Shown: positions 37,010 to 45,662, counted from the stretch's first letter. The stretch: DNA of 64,000 nt from UBA8941 sp963780545 (GCA_963780545.1 CAWACK010000020.1:124001-188000), one strand, 5' to 3'. Translations and numbers: made by a program. The notes: generated by a model not told the origin, from the sequence alone.

Positions 37010-37903
37010 ATGGCTGGGCTCAATCTAGAGGGTGTCTACGTCCCCAACGTCACTCCATTCGATGCTGAGGGCGAGGTTCAATACGATGCGCTTGGTGAAC
37101 TTATTGAATATTGGATCGCAGCCGGGGTCTCAGGCATAGTAGCAAATGCGAGTACAGGGGAGTCTCCCTACCTCAGTAGAGAGGAGCTCATTGAGACGCT
37201 TGGATTCGTCATCGAGCAGGTTGACGGACGCGCCCAAGTCATCGCCGGCACAGGCGCCATGGCGACCAGGGAAACCATTGAACTCACAAGGGACGCTAAG
37301 AACGCTGGAGCTGAAGCAGTCCTCATCACCACGCCTTACTTTTTCCACCCAACCGAGGGGGAACTCTACAATCACTATTCCAGGGTCATCTCCACCGTTG
37401 ACATACCAGTAATCCTTTACAACGTCCCGAAGTTCACAGGCTACAGCATCGCCCCAAAGACCATCGCTCACATAGCCGAGGACTGCAGCGGCTTCGCCGG
37501 CGTGAAGGACAGCAGCGGCAACCCGGGAACCATGGCCGAGATCATCCGCCTCTGTGGTGATAAGTTAGCCTGCCTAAGTGGAGCAGCCGACATGTTCCTC
37601 CCAACTCTCAGCTTAGGCGGCAAGGGCGCCATCTTAGCCATAGCCAACGTCATTCCTGGCACCTGCGTCGAACTCTACCACGCATTCAAGAATAACGACA
37701 TCGCCATGGCGGGGAAGAGGCAGCGCATAGCAAGCCACGTTAACAATGTTCTAGTCGCCAGCTTCCCCCAAGTCGCTGCCATCAAGGCGACGTTAAACAG
37801 GATGGGATACAAAGCCGGTGTACCGAGGCAGCCACTCCTTCAGCTCACTGAAGCCCAAGAGAACGCCATAAGGGAGGCGTTGAAAAACACCAAATTGTAC
37901 TAG
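37010..37903 (+). CDS. Dihydrodipicolinate synthase/N-acetylneuraminate lyase family protein
   Basis: The TIM-barrel class I aldolase has ANASTGESPYL, ITTPYFFHPTE, PVILYNVPKFTGY with the conserved tyrosine, and the Schiff-base lysine in FAGVKDSSGN. It condenses or cleaves pyruvate with an aldehyde. DapA or a sugar-acid aldolase are both possible. No lysine-pathway neighbours are seen. ATG at 37010 is preferred, with GAGGGG at 36994-36999 and GTTTTAAC near 36982. The ATG at 36992 is an alternative. Confidence 0.88.
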   Translation: MAGLNLEGVYVPNVTPFDAEGEVQYDALGELIEYWIAAGVSGIVANASTGESPYLSREELIETLGFVIEQVDGRAQVIAGTGAMATRETIELTRDAKNAGAEAVLITTPYFFHPTEGELYNHYSRVISTVDIPVILYNVPKFTGYSIAPKTIAHIAEDCSGFAGVKDSSGNPGTMAEIIRLCGDKLACLSGAADMFLPTLSLGGKGAILAIANVIPGTCVELYHAFKNNDIAMAGKRQRIASHVNNVLVASFPQVAAIKATLNRMGYKAGVPRQPLLQLTEAQENAIREALKNTKLY

Positions 37904-38033
37904 GAGAAGTGGGGCTTCCCTTTACCCGCTATTTAATAAGTACATGTCACAAAGAACCCGGAAAGCACACTGAAACGCTTGATACTCATATCTGCTTTAA
38001 ATCCAATAACAACCTTACATTAATCCGAGGACA

Positions 38034-38495
38034 ATGTTCGACCCCGTATTCAGCAAGGTACTCGTAGCCTACGATGGTTCGGATGCCTCGAAGAGGGCAC
38101 TCGACCACGCAGTAAAGATGGCCGCAATGTTCGAGGGCGAGCTAATCATCCTGACAGTTGTCCCAAAGGTGAGCATACCGGTTTACTCAAATGCGGAGCT
38201 GGGAGCCCAGTCGATGGATATAGCGAGCCTCCAGGAGCGTATGCACGAGACCTACAGCCAATCATTAAAGAAGGCTGAGGAGGAGGTTAAGGAGATCTAC
38301 CCCCACATCAAGGTAGAGGCACTCCTCAAGGAGGGACGACCATCCACCTTAATAGTTGGAGAGGCGGACCGACTCGACGTAAGTCTAATAGTGATGGGAA
38401 GCAGAGGACTCGGTGGCATCACCGGGTGGATACTGGGAAGTACCAGCCGCCAGGTCGTCGACCAGTGCACCAAGGCCATATTAATAGTAAAATAG
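38034..38495 (+). CDS. UspA family universal stress protein
   Basis: The 153-residue protein begins VLVAYDGSDASKRALDHAV and ends with the ATP-binding signature MGSRGLGGITGWILGSTS. It matches the nucleotide-binding Usp class. The role is stress or energy-state signalling, with the partner unknown. A T-rich stretch just after the gene probably ends the transcript. Confidence 0.92.
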   Translation: MFDPVFSKVLVAYDGSDASKRALDHAVKMAAMFEGELIILTVVPKVSIPVYSNAELGAQSMDIASLQERMHETYSQSLKKAEEEVKEIYPHIKVEALLKEGRPSTLIVGEADRLDVSLIVMGSRGLGGITGWILGSTSRQVVDQCTKAILIVK

Positions 38496-38512
38496 TTGGA
38501 TACCTTCAGATC

Positions 38513-38526
38513 TCCGATTTTTTTGA
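38513..38526 (+). terminator. T-rich terminator after the UspA gene
   Basis: A run of seven T within TCTCCGATTTTTTTGAAC lies about 20 bases after the stop codon. Archaeal RNA polymerase commonly stops at such T-runs. Confidence 0.45.
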
Positions 38527-38840
38527 ACTATTTTCCAGCCCCATAAGGATTAAAAAATTGACGATCTTGACCACCGGAACCCGGTCTAGTCTTAGATCCT
38601 TATCTTACTTCTTTTCTTAGCTCTGACCTTAGGCTTGACCATTTTCCTAATTTTCTTTTCAACTCCTTTCTCAGTCGCGCCCTAGAACTCTTTCATGATA
38701 GAAAGCGTGGAATGGCAAAGTAATAGTCTACGACGCTCGGTATAAACCCGCCTAATGTTGCTTAAACATTCATAGCGTTGTCCCCACCGTTTACGGCAAC
38801 CTTTAATCCAGTCGCCAACCGGATACAATACGAAACCTCG
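38527..38840. other. Intergenic stretch before SRP54
   Basis: I see no convincing gene. On the minus strand, 38592-38696 reads as a very basic 34-codon frame (MKEF, TAG, GATEKGVEKKIRKM, then VKPKVRAKKRSKIRI), broken by an in-frame TAG at its fifth codon. A TTTAAT element near 38803 lies at leaderless distance from the SRP54 ATG. Confidence 0.3.
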
Positions 38841-40169
38841 ATGGTCCTAGAGAAGCTCGGCTCAAGTCTCTATGATGCCCTACGCAAGGTCATAAAGGCG
38901 CCGGTGGTCGACGAAGCGCTCGTCAAGGAGCTTATCCGAGACTTCCAACGTGCCCTTCTACAGGCAGACGTAAATGTTTCCCTTGTAATGCAGCTCAGCC
39001 AGAATATAGAAAAGAGGGCACTCAACGAGGAGCTACCACCAGGCATCAGCCGGAGGGAGCACGTAGTTAAGGTTGTCTACGACGAACTGACCCTGTTCGT
39101 CGGAGAGAAACAGGAAGACATTAAGATCCAGCCGGGGAAGCAGAACGTCATCATGCTCGTCGGAATCCAGGGCTCTGGAAAAACAACCACTGCAGGGAAG
39201 CTTGCTCGCTATTATCAGAAGAGGGGTTTAAAGACAGGGCTAATTACATGCGATACTTTCCGTCCAGGTGCCTATAATCAGCTTAAGCAGCTGTCGGAGC
39301 AGATCAAAATCGATTTCTATGGTGAACTGGATAGCAAAGATCCCGTCGCCGTCGCGAGGCACGGCGTGGATCGCTTCAAGAACTATGAGGTGGTCATCCT
39401 TGACACGTCTGGTCGCCACAAGGAGGAGAAGGGACTCATCGAAGAGATGCAGCAGATCGCAGCCGCGGTGAAGCCGCAGGAGATTGTTTTAGTCCTCGAC
39501 GGCACAATAGGGCAGCAGGCTACTGCACAGGCGCAGGCCTTCAAGGAGGCGACCCCCATTGGAAGCATCATCGTCTCTAAGCTCGATGGCACTGCTAGGG
39601 GTGGAGGTGCCCTTAGCGGTGTCGCGGCTACTGGCGCCCCCATCAAGTTCATTGGTACCGGTGAAAAGATCGAGGACATTGAACCCTTCGCCCCCAGCCG
39701 TTTCGTGGGTCGTCTACTCGGTATGGGAGACATCGATGGTCTTGTCACCAAGGTAAAGGAGGCAGAGATTCAGCCTTCGGAGAAGGATGTCCGCGCCATG
39801 ATGAGTGGCAAGTTCAGCCTACAGGATATGTATGACCAGTTCGAAGCTATGAGTAAGATGGGTCCGATCCAGAAGGTCCTGGGAATGATCCCTGGAATGA
39901 GTTACCAGCTTCCCGAAGCCGAGATGGATAAGGCGGAGGAGCGCCTTGACAGGTGGAAGGTAATCATCCGAAGCATGACGGTCGAGGAGAAGGAGGACCC
40001 GAAGGTCATCAACTCCAGTAGGATGAAGCGTATTGCCCGAGGCTCTGGCACAACAGAGGTTGAGGTGAAGGAGCTCATAAAGCAACATGAGAACATGAAG
40101 AAGATGCTGAAGCAGTTGAAGGGAAACCGTAGACTGCGGAATATGCCATTCAAGATGTTCCAGCAGTAG
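38841..40169 (+). CDS. srp54: Signal recognition particle protein SRP54
   Basis: The GTPase targets ribosome-nascent-chain complexes to the membrane. The N domain starts MVLEKLGSSLYDALRKVIKA. The G domain has GIQGSGKTTTAGKL, DTFRPGAYNQL, DTSGRHK and SKLDGTARGGGALS. The M domain is methionine-rich and ends GNRRLRNMPFKMFQQ. I chose the ATG at 38841, which gives the standard N-terminus. An upstream ATG at 38778 would add 21 residues not typical of the family. Confidence 0.95.
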   Translation: MVLEKLGSSLYDALRKVIKAPVVDEALVKELIRDFQRALLQADVNVSLVMQLSQNIEKRALNEELPPGISRREHVVKVVYDELTLFVGEKQEDIKIQPGKQNVIMLVGIQGSGKTTTAGKLARYYQKRGLKTGLITCDTFRPGAYNQLKQLSEQIKIDFYGELDSKDPVAVARHGVDRFKNYEVVILDTSGRHKEEKGLIEEMQQIAAAVKPQEIVLVLDGTIGQQATAQAQAFKEATPIGSIIVSKLDGTARGGGALSGVAATGAPIKFIGTGEKIEDIEPFAPSRFVGRLLGMGDIDGLVTKVKEAEIQPSEKDVRAMMSGKFSLQDMYDQFEAMSKMGPIQKVLGMIPGMSYQLPEAEMDKAEERLDRWKVIIRSMTVEEKEDPKVINSSRMKRIARGSGTTEVEVKELIKQHENMKKMLKQLKGNRRLRNMPFKMFQQ

Positions 40170-40172
40170 ACT

Positions 40173-42062
40173 CTACCTGAGTAGGTCTCGCGTCTCAAGT
40201 TTCTCAACTACCTCAACTAAGCCTAGCTCTTCCAGAGTCTCCCGTTTCTGTAGACCCGTCTCGGGGTCCCAACCGTGTAGAGTGTAATACTCGTCGAGCA
40301 TCCTCTCCCAAGCCGCGTGGTCGATGTGCTCTCCCTCATAGGGCCCCGACTTTACAGGTTCCTCCCAGTACCTCTTCGGCGGGTAGTCATCCTTCCGAGT
40401 GAATCCGCCGTGGAGTACGTTGAAGGCCTTCTCTACATTTTGAACCTGTCTCCCAATCCTCATGAAGTGATCTGCGGAGATGTTCACCCCTGTGAGGCTG
40501 CTTGTGAGTTCCGCGAAGTACCGCGCCGCGTCGGGTGCGATTTTGCTCTCCCATGAAAGGAGGCCGTTGTTGTACAGGCAGGTCCCCGTCATGTCGAGAA
40601 TCGCCTTGAACTGCTCTTGCATGTAGACGCTGTGAGGGATGTTCTCATAGCTGAGGAAATTTTCAGGACTTAAGCTGTGTACTGCGCCACGGAGGTGCCT
40701 GCCCGCGGCAGTTGATGTGACTACGCCGAATCCCCAGCCCTTAGAGATGCGGACACCGTCGACGGTGTCCTGCCCCTTGATGTGAAGGGCGAACTCCTCC
40801 GAACCTTTACCCAACCTCTCAGAGGCGGCCTTGACGCCGTCTGCCAAGAGTTCACCGACGCCTTCGCGGTACGCAATTTTGTCGAGGATTGCGATGACTG
40901 CGTCGTGGTTCCCCCATTTCAGCTCGAGTCCGTCTGTGTCCTCGATTGTGAGGAGCCCCTTCTCGTAGCACTCGAAGGCCCAAGCGGTAACCACGGATGC
41001 ATTGTCCCCGTCGAGTCCAAGCTGATTGGTTCGAAGGTGAGCCTTTATTGCGGCTTCAGGGTTGGTGCAGTCAACACGTGTGCAGAAGCTGTTGCTGCTG
41101 TTGTTCCACCAACCCTCCCCCTCACATGCGTAGGGACCATCAGGGACCAACATCCAGGGCATACAACCGACGGGGCAACCATAACATGCTAGTATCTTCG
41201 TGCGATACTTCGCCATGGCATCCCCGGAGACGAGACGAACCTTCTCCTGGGCCCAATAGTCGTCCTGGCCATTTCTTACTGGGCGGAGGCCCGCCTCCCA
41301 GACGGGGCTCCCGAAGTAGCTCTCGACACCGTAGTACCCATCCCTCCGGTACTTTTTGGCTTTGGGGAACTGCTCTATCGTAATTCTCGCCTCATCTACA
41401 GCGCGGAGGAACCTCTCGGGCTCGGCAACGGTTATCGACTGGGCTCCCCTAGCAGCTATGGCCTTCAGGTTCTTGGAGCCCATGATGGCTCCAACACCTG
41501 AGCCTCCTGCGGCCTTAGCCCTGTCCGAGATGATGCAGGCGGCTTTAACGAGGTTCTCACCCGCTGGGCCGATGCCTATAACCCGTACCTCATTGTCTCT
41601 ATGTTCCTTCCGTAGGGCTCGCTCGGTTTCCCAAGTGGTCTTCCCCCAGAGGTTGTGAGCGTCCCGAAGCTCCGCCTCGCCATCGTTGAGCCAGAGGTAT
41701 ACGGGCTCCTTAGACCGCCCCCTGAAGACGATGTTGTCGAATCCCGCGTGCCTCATCTCGCTGCCAAAGTGGCCGCCACAGTTTGCAGAGCCAACGCCAC
41801 CAGTGTAGGCGTTCTTCGTATCTACGGAGACCCTGCAACCAAACGGGGAGAGGGTGCCGACGAGGGGACCGACACCAAAGAGGAGTAGGTTTTCAGGGTC
41901 GAAGGGCCTCACGGATGGTTGTAACTCGTTGAAGAGTATCCAGGTGTTTATGCCTCGGCCGCCTATGAACCTCTCGGCATATTTCGTTGTCGGCTCGGTA
42001 CTAAGTTTTTGGCTGGTCAGGTCTACTCTAAGGATCTTACCCGCGTAGCCTGGACGCCTCAC
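40173..42062 (-). CDS. Aldehyde:ferredoxin oxidoreductase family protein (third AOR)
   Basis: The 629-residue protein starts RRPGYAGKILRVDLTSQK and has FIGGRGINTWILFNEL and the canonical cluster motif ACYGCPVGC (CX2CX3C), with a later TGTCLYNNGLLSW that supplies the fourth cysteine. It is preceded by a small iron-sulfur protein whose stop overlaps its GTG start (GTGA), so the pair is co-translated. That partner may be its electron acceptor. The substrate is unknown. Confidence 0.94.
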   Translation of the reverse strand: MRRPGYAGKILRVDLTSQKLSTEPTTKYAERFIGGRGINTWILFNELQPSVRPFDPENLLLFGVGPLVGTLSPFGCRVSVDTKNAYTGGVGSANCGGHFGSEMRHAGFDNIVFRGRSKEPVYLWLNDGEAELRDAHNLWGKTTWETERALRKEHRDNEVRVIGIGPAGENLVKAACIISDRAKAAGGSGVGAIMGSKNLKAIAARGAQSITVAEPERFLRAVDEARITIEQFPKAKKYRRDGYYGVESYFGSPVWEAGLRPVRNGQDDYWAQEKVRLVSGDAMAKYRTKILACYGCPVGCMPWMLVPDGPYACEGEGWWNNSSNSFCTRVDCTNPEAAIKAHLRTNQLGLDGDNASVVTAWAFECYEKGLLTIEDTDGLELKWGNHDAVIAILDKIAYREGVGELLADGVKAASERLGKGSEEFALHIKGQDTVDGVRISKGWGFGVVTSTAAGRHLRGAVHSLSPENFLSYENIPHSVYMQEQFKAILDMTGTCLYNNGLLSWESKIAPDAARYFAELTSSLTGVNISADHFMRIGRQVQNVEKAFNVLHGGFTRKDDYPPKRYWEEPVKSGPYEGEHIDHAAWERMLDEYYTLHGWDPETGLQKRETLEELGLVEVVEKLETRDLLR

Positions 42063-42295
42063 TTAGATACACCCCTAGCGCCATAGGCGCAGTACTTTAT
42101 GCATAGGGGTGACTCCTCTCCAGTGCAAATATCACATGTTGAGTCGATGCTCATAGTGATGCGTGCTGTGTCATTGTCTCTCGATATCCTCGTACTCGTT
42201 AGAGTCGGGTTGAACTCCTTATGTCCCGTGTGATGAAGTGAACAGGCAGCCTCGCAGAGTCTGCACCCCCGGCAGCGGGAGGGATCGAGGAACAT
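42059..42295 (-). CDS. Ferredoxin-like 4Fe-4S protein paired with AOR
   Basis: The protein of about 78 residues starts MFLDPSRCRGCRLCEAACSL, a CX2CX2CX3C cluster. It has a second cysteine group in the spaced form CDICTGEESPLCIKYC, as in HycB/DmsB-type electron-transfer subunits. The upstream open frame would allow a start at 42352, but the ATG at 42295 gives a standard ferredoxin N-terminus. Its stop overlaps the AOR start, so it most likely serves as that enzyme's electron-transfer subunit. Confidence 0.88.
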   Translation of the reverse strand: MFLDPSRCRGCRLCEAACSLHHTGHKEFNPTLTSTRISRDNDTARITMSIDSTCDICTGEESPLCIKYCAYGARGVSK

Positions 42296-42559
42296 CAATT
42301 CGAATCCTAAGGAAAACAGTTGAAGATGATTAATGAAGTTGCCGAAAAACAAAGTGTCTGTTATTCGAGATGCTTCTTGAACCTCGCAAGCATTAGCCTA
42401 CATGCGCACTAATCTATGGGATACAAAACTGCTCTCAGTCAGCGATTTACCGATCAACATAAAGTATGGCTAAACCTTGATCTCTGAGGTTCAGTAGAAC
42501 TTATAAAAGAGTGCGTGGATCAGGTGTGGTGCTCAGCCGGGGTTAATTGATCTCCGGAA

Positions 42560-42868
42560 ATGGGGCGAAAAAAAATGGGAAAAAGCCAAGGACCACGCAG
42601 GAAGAGCAGAGCCGTCATGACTAAGAAGGTTAGGGAGCACGGCAAAATACCGCTCAGTAGGCTACTCACAGAGTATAACCCCGGAGAGAAGGTCATCATA
42701 AGGATCGACCCCGCCATCCACAAGGGAATGCCCCATAAGAGGTTCCAAGGGCAGGTCGCAACCGTTGTCGCTAAGCGGGGAAAAGCATACGTACTACAAA
42801 TCCCGCAGACAAAGATCGTCAAGACCATAATAGCACTACCTCAACACATAAGGAAGCACGTCGACTAA
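42560..42868 (+). CDS. rpl21e: Ribosomal protein eL21 (L21e)
   Basis: The 102-residue protein has the L21e pattern KSQGPRRKSRAVMTKKVREH, then VIIRIDPAIHKGMPHKRFQG and VAKRGKAYVLQI. The start is ATG at 42560, or ATG at 42575, which would give MGKSQGPRRKSR as in many relatives. A TATA element CTTATAAAAG lies at about 42496-42505. It heads the eL21-RpoF-DUF655 operon common in archaea. Confidence 0.95.
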   Translation: MGRKKMGKSQGPRRKSRAVMTKKVREHGKIPLSRLLTEYNPGEKVIIRIDPAIHKGMPHKRFQGQVATVVAKRGKAYVLQIPQTKIVKTIIALPQHIRKHVD

Positions 42869-42881
42869 GAGGAAACAAAGT

Positions 42882-43208
42882 ATGTCCGTAGTTGAGAAGA
42901 AGGAGATAACCGTCGCCGAGGCTAAGGCTCTTCTTGAAGCCAAGGCGGAGGAGCTCGATCCCCTCCAGCGCAGGGTCCTCGACTACACGGTACGGTTCAC
43001 AAAGACTAACGAGCGAGATGCGGAGAAGCTCGTCTCCGAGTTGATGGAGAAGGGCGGCATCGATAGGCAGTTGGCTGTTCAGCTCGCCAACTGCATGCCT
43101 GGGAGCATCGCTGAGATCCGCACATTCCTAGGCCGACAGAGGATTATCTCCGAAGAGGCCGTTAACGGTATTCTTATGATAATTAAGAAATACAGGGCCA
43201 CGGTATAG
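42882..43208 (+). CDS. rpoF: RNA polymerase subunit F (Rpb4)
   Basis: The 108-residue protein starts MSVVEKKEITVAEAKALLE and has the Rpb4 helical core (DPLQRRVLDYTVRFTKTNE) and PGSIAEIRTFLGRQ. RpoF forms the polymerase stalk with RpoE. It lies 13 bases after eL21 with GAGG before the ATG. Confidence 0.93.
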   Translation: MSVVEKKEITVAEAKALLEAKAEELDPLQRRVLDYTVRFTKTNERDAEKLVSELMEKGGIDRQLAVQLANCMPGSIAEIRTFLGRQRIISEEAVNGILMIIKKYRATV

Positions 43209-43240
43209 GTTCCTGTAGGTTTCCCCGGGGGTGAATTGAT

Positions 43241-43828
43241 CTGTATAGGGAGCAGAAAAAATATGAGGAGTACGCCTACGTCTTAGACTATCTTCCACAC
43301 GGCCGACCCGGGGCGCCGAGAACACCCCACACTTCAGCGGGCGTGATACAGATGGTGGGTGAGTCCTACTTCACCCTCCTAGAGGCTTCGCCTAGTAAGG
43401 ACGCCGACTATAACCCTCGAGACCGTATCTTCGTAGGCAAAGGAGACAGGGCTTTAGTCTCCCATATAGTCGGAAGGGTCACCTACTCTGACCTAACCAG
43501 CTCGGCTAAAGCGGAGCTCCCCGGAATCATCGAGCTCATAGTCAAGGCAAATGAGCCCTACTTCGTCAACTTCTTCAACACAAGTCAACCCGTGACGCCG
43601 AGGATGCACAGCCTCGAGCTAATACCAGGCATAGGGAAGAGGCTAATGTTTCAGATAATCGACATCCGGGAGAAGATGCCATTCAAGAGCTTTCAAGACA
43701 TCGAGGAGAAAGTGAACCTCAAAGATTTAGTGGGCCTCCTCGCGAAGAGGGTACTCGAGGAGCTTAGCCAAGATGAGAAGTACCTCCTCTTCACTAGGCC
43801 AAGTGCGGACCACATTTACCAGGGATAA
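43241..43828 (+). CDS. DUF655 RNA-binding protein with apparent CTG start
   Basis: DUF655 proteins carry an S1-like region and a helix-hairpin-helix (LELIPGIGKRLMFQIIDIRE) and follow rpoF in many archaea. The conserved N-terminus YEEYAYVLDYLPHGRPG begins at 43262, upstream of the first GTG (43343). Between the in-frame TGA at 43232 and that segment there is no ATG, GTG or TTG. GGGGTGA at 43228-43234 is spaced correctly for CTG at 43241, giving MYREQKKYEEYAYVLDYL and 195 residues, the family's usual length. ATT at 43235 is the other candidate. Confidence 0.85.
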   Translation: MYREQKKYEEYAYVLDYLPHGRPGAPRTPHTSAGVIQMVGESYFTLLEASPSKDADYNPRDRIFVGKGDRALVSHIVGRVTYSDLTSSAKAELPGIIELIVKANEPYFVNFFNTSQPVTPRMHSLELIPGIGKRLMFQIIDIREKMPFKSFQDIEEKVNLKDLVGLLAKRVLEELSQDEKYLLFTRPSADHIYQG

Positions 43829-43833
43829 AACCA

Positions 43834-43843
43834 GTATTTTTTT
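43834..43843 (+). terminator. T-run terminator after the eL21-rpoF-DUF655 operon
   Basis: A run of eight T lies within AGTATTTTTTTTGG, starting about seven bases after the DUF655 stop. It marks the end of the housekeeping operon and the left side of the integrated element. Confidence 0.5.
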
Positions 43844-44026
43844 TGGCGGTTTCTAGTATAACGTATGCTTTCATTGACATTGAGCCATTATCTTTTTAAG
43901 GATATATATTATTTTTGTCATCTTTAAGCCATTAAATAAATATAAATTCATCATTATTTTACTATTTTAATTTGATCACAAAATAAAAATTTTTAAAATA
44001 ATTTAAGTCAAATAATTACGTATTAA

Positions 44027-44075
44027 GGGGGAAGAGAGACTCTATTCCAGCATCATTAGAGATCCCTCTTCCCCC
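44027..44075 (+). ncRNA. Candidate hairpin RNA with its own TATA element
   Basis: A 10-base arm GGGGGAAGAG (44027-44036) pairs exactly with CTCTTCCCCC (44066-44075). Inside it CTCTA (44040-44044) pairs with TAGAG (44057-44061), leaving a 12-base loop. TTTTAAAATAA at 43991-44001 is at the correct distance for transcription to begin at the foot of the hairpin. The surrounding sequence is AT-rich, so the GC-rich hairpin stands out. It could also be an element end or a terminator. Confidence 0.4.
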
Positions 44076-44254
44076 ATCATCGCGAAACGGGTCATTATCA
44101 TTCAAAAACATCGTTGTTAGATATATCGGGAGCGCGGCGGGAGTTCTTCCAAATTAATCCATTTTCCTTTAAGGTGCTGACAGCGTTGTCTGATATTTGA
44201 GCTTGAAGGGGTTCGTTGGGGATGTCGTCAGGCGCGGCTGGAGGAACTTGAGGG

Positions 44255-44479
44255 TTGACGAAGCCGAAAAACTACCCCTATACGGACAAGGAGATCGAGG
44301 ACTTGGAGAAGGTGAGCATCTGTGAGCTCGAGCTCCTGCGCGACGAGGCGAAGTATCAAGAGGACCGTGCCCGTCACCGCAGGCAGCTATGCGAGTGGAT
44401 GCTCACGCGGCGCACGCCCCAGGAGCTCGCCGATTGGCTGAGAGGAAACTCTCCCAAGCAATATCCTCAAGGGACTTGA
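44255..44479 (+). CDS. Small hypothetical protein of the element, 74 residues
   Basis: The start is TTG at 44255 with GAGGG close upstream. The sequence is hydrophilic and helical (DKEIEDLEKVSICELELLRD, EDRARHRRQLCEWML) and ends QELADWLRGNSPKQYPQGT. No family is recognised. It is the first open gene after the hairpin candidate. Confidence 0.5.
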   Translation: MTKPKNYPYTDKEIEDLEKVSICELELLRDEAKYQEDRARHRRQLCEWMLTRRTPQELADWLRGNSPKQYPQGT

Positions 44480-44620
44480 CCGCCATGGCGACATTACGCT
44501 AGAGCGCATGCCTAAAAACAGTTCCACGTGGGACCCTTTTGAAAATCCGAGAAGGAGATCAGGGGTTTTCTATAGAAATAATTATTAATTATATTTTCTC
44601 TCTTCTCCGATGTCAGGATA

Positions 44621-45043
44621 GGGAAGCTTCACTCCACTAATCTTGAAATCAAGCTCAGGGCTGAGCGTAAGGCCGGCCAGTTCATCAAAGACATGGAGGA
44701 AGCCGACTTACTCGCAAAAAACCAGTACGAAAATGCCCCGGACAACATGTCCACGGCAAAACCCACTCTCAAGGATTTAGGTGTTGAGCATAAAGAGTCT
44801 CAGCGTTGGCAGAGGATCGCGGCCATACCCGAAGACGAGTTTGAGGAGAAGATAGCCAACGCCAGGAAGGGCTACTTTTATCTAACCAAAAACAGCCCAG
44901 CTAATATTGCCAAGTATATTCCAATAATCAAAGGTACCATGACCTTATACATTATACCCGAAAGGCGACCTACGTTTTCCGATAGATGTCTTACAGACTC
45001 GGACATTTCCGAAAGAGTTGAAGTCTCAAGAGTTCTTAAATAA
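44621..45043 (+). pseudogene. Remnant of a phage/plasmid-type helical DNA-associated protein
   Basis: The frame reads LRAERKAGQFIKDMEEADL, then PTLKDLGVEHKESQRWQRIA and IPEDEFEEKIANARKG. This pattern is seen in ParB-like or methyltransferase-associated proteins of phages and plasmids. No ATG, GTG or TTG precedes the conserved part; the first ATG (44693) falls inside it. After residue NARKG the frame runs antisense to the dCTP-deaminase-like gene, so both ends appear lost. A short translated form from 44693 cannot be excluded. Confidence 0.5.
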
Positions 45044-45531
45044 TCCTTATCCATTTTAGGAATAAAACCGCTTTCTTGTTCTTCATTTGTGGGGAAGGTT
45101 CGTGACGCTGGAACTGCAAGACTATAGAAATCGATGGAGCAAACAGTACTCTGATAATCTAGAGTTATGCTTCTCGGTGACGCGTTATACATACCTAATA
45201 CAAGAAAGCCATTCCAACCGGGGTCAATTTGCAGACCACTCAATAAGATTATCCCTTTTCTGACATAGTAAGACTTCATTCCTATGTGAGCCGCAACACT
45301 GTCTGAGAGTGTTATTTTTTCTAGTGTTGTGACTAAAGCGAATTGACCCGCTTTCAAGGTCGCGCTATGCTTATCCTCTAGGTCTAATTCGCCTTCTTCA
45401 CCACTCACCAACATGCGTTTACCAACCCTCAGATCATAGCTTGCGGGTTGTAGGCTTGGCTCAGAGAATGGTTCAATAACTATCTTCTTTTTCTTCATAG
45501 CTTCGCGAATTTCAACATCGGATAGTAGCAT
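44878..45531 (-). CDS. dCTP deaminase/dUTPase-fold protein with C-terminal membrane helix
   Basis: Residues 1-145 match the trimeric Dcd/dUTPase fold: MLLSDVEIREAM, EPSLQPASYDLRVG, and LQIDPGWNGFLVLGMYN. In E. coli Dcd the last stretch reads VLEFYN and its glutamate (E138) is catalytic; here it is G113. The AHR segment is also replaced by SGL. Residues about 165-192 form a helical linker (LSEMSESVRHLSENVGRLSG) and 195-215 form a membrane helix ending LVR. It is therefore probably a membrane-anchored, non-deaminating nucleotide-binding protein. Dcd homologues take part in phage defence and in viral nucleotide metabolism; which applies here is unknown. Confidence 0.78.
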   Translation of the reverse strand: MLLSDVEIREAMKKKKIVIEPFSEPSLQPASYDLRVGKRMLVSGEEGELDLEDKHSATLKAGQFALVTTLEKITLSDSVAAHIGMKSYYVRKGIILLSGLQIDPGWNGFLVLGMYNASPRSITLDYQSTVCSIDFYSLAVPASRTFPTNEEQESGFIPKMDKDYLRTLETSTLSEMSESVRHLSENVGRLSGIMYKVMVPLIIGIYLAILAGLFLVR

Positions 45532-45662
45532 GTATGTCTATAAATGATTCAATTATTTAAGTAATAATGTAACAACGGGATAATTGCCTCCGTTCGCATC
45601 CGATGATTCTTTACAGTCAGTCCTATTCGTCACAGACTTTACATAACCTAAAAAAAAGGGGG

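Noticed and set aside
37130..37471. 113-codon minus-strand frame inside the DapA-like gene
   Set aside because: The plus-strand gene has complete family motifs, so this is a shadow. The same applies to other antisense frames inside recognised genes.
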